A stretch of DNA of 64,000 bases from assembly GCF_003610465.1 (NCBI RefSeq), contig NZ_RAQI01000001.1, positions 806,001-870,000 of the forward strand, written 5' to 3'. Position numbers and translations under genes: made by a program. Below are positions 62,509 through 64,000 of this stretch, one piece after another; the first letter of the stretch is position 1; the number at the start of each line of letters is the position of its first letter. The notes under the pieces are model-generated. The model made no database searches and was not told the DNA's origin. It saw only the letters and a list, made by a program, of their open reading frames with translations. Origin of the DNA: Xenorhabdus ehlersii (GTDB lineage Bacteria; Pseudomonadota; Gammaproteobacteria; Enterobacterales; Enterobacteriaceae).

Positions 62509-63051
62509 ATGAACCCGATTTTTCTGCCCGTGCCGGCTGAAACCAACCCGGCCTTACGTGAAGATATTTTTACTGCCCAGGTCACCGGCCTGATGCAACC
62601 CCCACAAATGCCCCCGTCTCTGCGGGCGGAAACCCTGGCGGTGTGCGAAGCTTTCTCGGTTATGGAGGTGGTGCAGCGGCTGAAGGTTATCCATTTACTG
62701 GGGGACTGGCCGGTGTCGGAGACTTCATCCGGTCAGGCGGCGTGTGTGTTTTTTCCGCTGACCGTCATGATTTATGACGCCGGGGACAGAAAGGTGCTCG
62801 GTGGCCGGTTTTATGACGAGATTGTCTGGGCACAGCCGGTGACGCTGGCCTCAGAGCGCCTGTCACTGGCACAACGGCAACAGCAATTGTGTCAGTCGGC
62901 GGTACTTGAGCAGGGCTGGCAGAATATCCCGGCCGCCCGGGCATTGTGGCATGAGGCGCACTTACTGTCGCTGCATGGGGTTTCACCCCGTTATCACGAG
63001 TGCCGTGAAGTGCAGGATATTCTCCGGCACAGCACGACAGTCAGCGTCTAA
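62509..63051 (+). CDS. Unknown ICE protein (180 aa)
   Basis: Ribosome site caaggaaat before the ATG. The protein opens MNPIFLPVPAETNPALREDIF, has a mixed middle (EAFSVMEVVQRLKVIHLLGDWPVSE) and ends in HECREVQDILRHS. No signal peptide or membrane segment. I do not recognise a named domain. It lies among antirestriction and toxin-like genes of the ICE's accessory operon, with no overlap with either neighbour. Confidence 0.6.
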   Translation: MNPIFLPVPAETNPALREDIFTAQVTGLMQPPQMPPSLRAETLAVCEAFSVMEVVQRLKVIHLLGDWPVSETSSGQAACVFFPLTVMIYDAGDRKVLGGRFYDEIVWAQPVTLASERLSLAQRQQQLCQSAVLEQGWQNIPAARALWHEAHLLSLHGVSPRYHECREVQDILRHSTTVSV

Positions 63052-63067
63052 TGTGTGAGGTATCACT

Positions 63068-63376
63068 ATGGCACTTTTACGTCTAACCGTCTGGCAGGTG
63101 ATTGCCGGCACGTTGCTGAAACGGCATTTTGGCCTGAACCTGAATGATACGGCCCTGTGTGATGCTGACACAGTGGCTGAACTGATGGCCAGTGGCGTCC
63201 AGCCCTTTGAAGCCATCAATGCGTTGGTGGATAAATACGATTTAACCCGGCTGAATGCGCAGGGTATCCAGAGCAGTACACCGTATCTGGGTATTCATGA
63301 TGAACTGAGGGTGATTTTCGACAGCGGTATTACCGAAACGCTGCTCAGTCAGGACACCGGGTCACAGTCCGAATAA
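63068..63376 (+). CDS. CbtA/YeeV-like toxin, type IV toxin-antitoxin family
   Basis: 102 residues with tgtgaggtatcact before the ATG. VWQVIAGTLLKRHFGLNLNDTALCDADTVAELMASGVQPFEAINALVDKYDLTRL follows the CbtA/YkfI/YpjF pattern (VWQ...LLE.HYGLTLNDT...AI..LVEKY.L.R), and STPYLGIHDELR fits the end. CbtA inhibits cytoskeleton proteins FtsZ and MreB. Its antitoxin CbeA normally lies just upstream; the 180-aa gene in that place does not resemble it, so this copy seems unpaired. Confidence 0.7.
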   Translation: MALLRLTVWQVIAGTLLKRHFGLNLNDTALCDADTVAELMASGVQPFEAINALVDKYDLTRLNAQGIQSSTPYLGIHDELRVIFDSGITETLLSQDTGSQSE

Positions 63377-63465
63377 CCCATTTTTCAATCACCCATCGGG
63401 GGAGCGGTGCCCTGATGGCGCGGTTCCTCCGGTTTATGCTTATTCATCCAATGAGGAACCTGACC

Positions 63466-64000
63466 ATGGCAGAATGGTATACTAATCAACTGGACATCAC
63501 CGGTAAGTCGGTGTGTATTGACGTGATGCAGCAATGGGTCTGCGGGGAAGAAATCCCCCGTTACCGCCAGGCAATGCAGCAAAGCCTGCGGCTGTTTCTG
63601 GCCGGCTGTGCGGGGATACTGAAACCGACTAAACCGCAAACCTATGCGCCTTACCCGGCACTGGTGTGCGGCACGGCGGCGCCGACGGCACAGAACCTGG
63701 CTTTTGAACAGTGGCTTAAGTTGTTGCAGGATAATGTGCCGTTAAACAGTGACAACATTAAACGGACCGATAACCTGTACCGCCAGTCCTGTCTCAGCCT
63801 GTTGCGTTGGGAAAGCGTACCGGCACCGGCGCGTGACATTATCACCCGTCTCCTGACCCGCCAGTATACCGACTGGTTTGGCATGGTGGGCTGGTCTGAA
63901 ACTATCGATATCGGCGCGTGCTGGGATAAGCTGAACACTTACCCGGCATCGGCGCAGCCCTGCGATATGCTGATGATAATGCCGACCCGTCTTGCCACCG
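63466..64000 (+). CDS. DUF1281-like ICE/plasmid protein, 3' end cut off by the window
   Basis: The frame is open from ATG 63466 (gaggaacctgacc upstream) to the window edge, 178 codons. MAEWYTNQLDITGKSVCIDVMQQWVCGEEIPRYRQAM, LFLAGCAGILKPTKP and YPALVCGTAAPTAQNLAFEQWLKLLQDN match the DUF1281/YubB-type family with a ferredoxin-like fold found on F-like plasmids and ICEs. Function unknown. Upstream, a GC-rich inverted stretch (63398-63432) may be another leader hairpin. Confidence 0.7.
   Translation, partial: MAEWYTNQLDITGKSVCIDVMQQWVCGEEIPRYRQAMQQSLRLFLAGCAGILKPTKPQTYAPYPALVCGTAAPTAQNLAFEQWLKLLQDNVPLNSDNIKRTDNLYRQSCLSLLRWESVPAPARDIITRLLTRQYTDWFGMVGWSETIDIGACWDKLNTYPASAQPCDMLMIMPTRLAT

Noticed and set aside
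1..64000. tRNA genes, CRISPR arrays or ICE attachment repeats
   Set aside because: I looked for cloverleaf-type sequences, regularly spaced repeats and long direct repeats at both edges and found none I could support.

Overview
The window looks like the interior of a large integrative and conjugative element (ICE) of the PFGI-1/SPI-7 type in an enterobacterial host. Xenorhabdus or Photorhabdus (Morganellaceae) is my best guess. It rests on the style of the cargo (contact toxins, an invasin-like adhesin, a compact biosynthetic cluster), the mix of moderate-G+C transfer genes with very AT-rich joints, and the IS982 and IS630 elements. This is inference, because no rRNA, tRNA or housekeeping gene is present. 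Family names for transfer genes come from memory of the ICE families and were not searched. Neither end of the ICE (att site, relaxase, ParA/DnaB region) is visible.

Layout. 1-4.15 kb: a cut-off Eco57I-type restriction-methylation protein facing a separate methyltransferase and a small ribbon-helix-helix protein. 4.25-5.26 kb: an intact IS982-family element with a 9-bp target duplication. 5.67-6.17 kb: a promoter, a folded C4-like RNA and a Ner-like regulator. 6.35-10.93 kb: first transfer block (PilL2, TIGR03759, TIGR03765, the coupling ATPase TraD, TIGR03747). 11.85-19.6 kb: a nine-gene biosynthetic cargo operon (AfsA-like hotdog protein, MFS exporter, flavin monooxygenase, two carrier proteins, SDR, acyl ligase, KAS III, HAD phosphatase). 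19.7-28.3 kb: DUF5710 protein, then the core type IV secretion genes up to the TraC/VirB4 ATPase. 28.3-32.2 kb: an unknown protein and an inverse autotransporter with Ig-like repeats. 32.3-38.7 kb: last transfer genes, interrupted by an insert flanked by a diverged duplication. 39.3-41.1 kb: a zinc-ribbon protein, a MITE-like repeat and an IS630 element. 41.1-48.4 kb: a type VI effector module (VgrG, Eag chaperone, PAAR-Rhs nuclease, SUKH immunity). 49.2-50.9 kb: leader RNA and a tyrosine recombinase. 50.9-60.4 kb: a dead IS, a frameshifted gene and a two-partner-secretion CDI locus with DUF596 immunity. 60.8-64 kb: a TssF-like fragment, a dead recombinase tail, then small ICE genes (two ArdB/KlcA-like antirestriction proteins, an unknown, a CbtA-like toxin, a DUF1281 protein), several preceded by similar hairpin leaders.

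How it works together. The transfer genes build the mating apparatus that moves the element. The RM genes and the antirestriction proteins affect DNA defence on both sides of transfer. The adhesin, Rhs and CDI modules act on neighbouring cells. The AfsA-type operon probably makes a small lipid-like lactone or butenolide and exports it. That operon is the most likely undescribed system here. The second theme is how cargo sits between duplicated or decayed ends of ICE genes (traU-like gene at 32.6-34.7 kb, recombinase at 50-61 kb).
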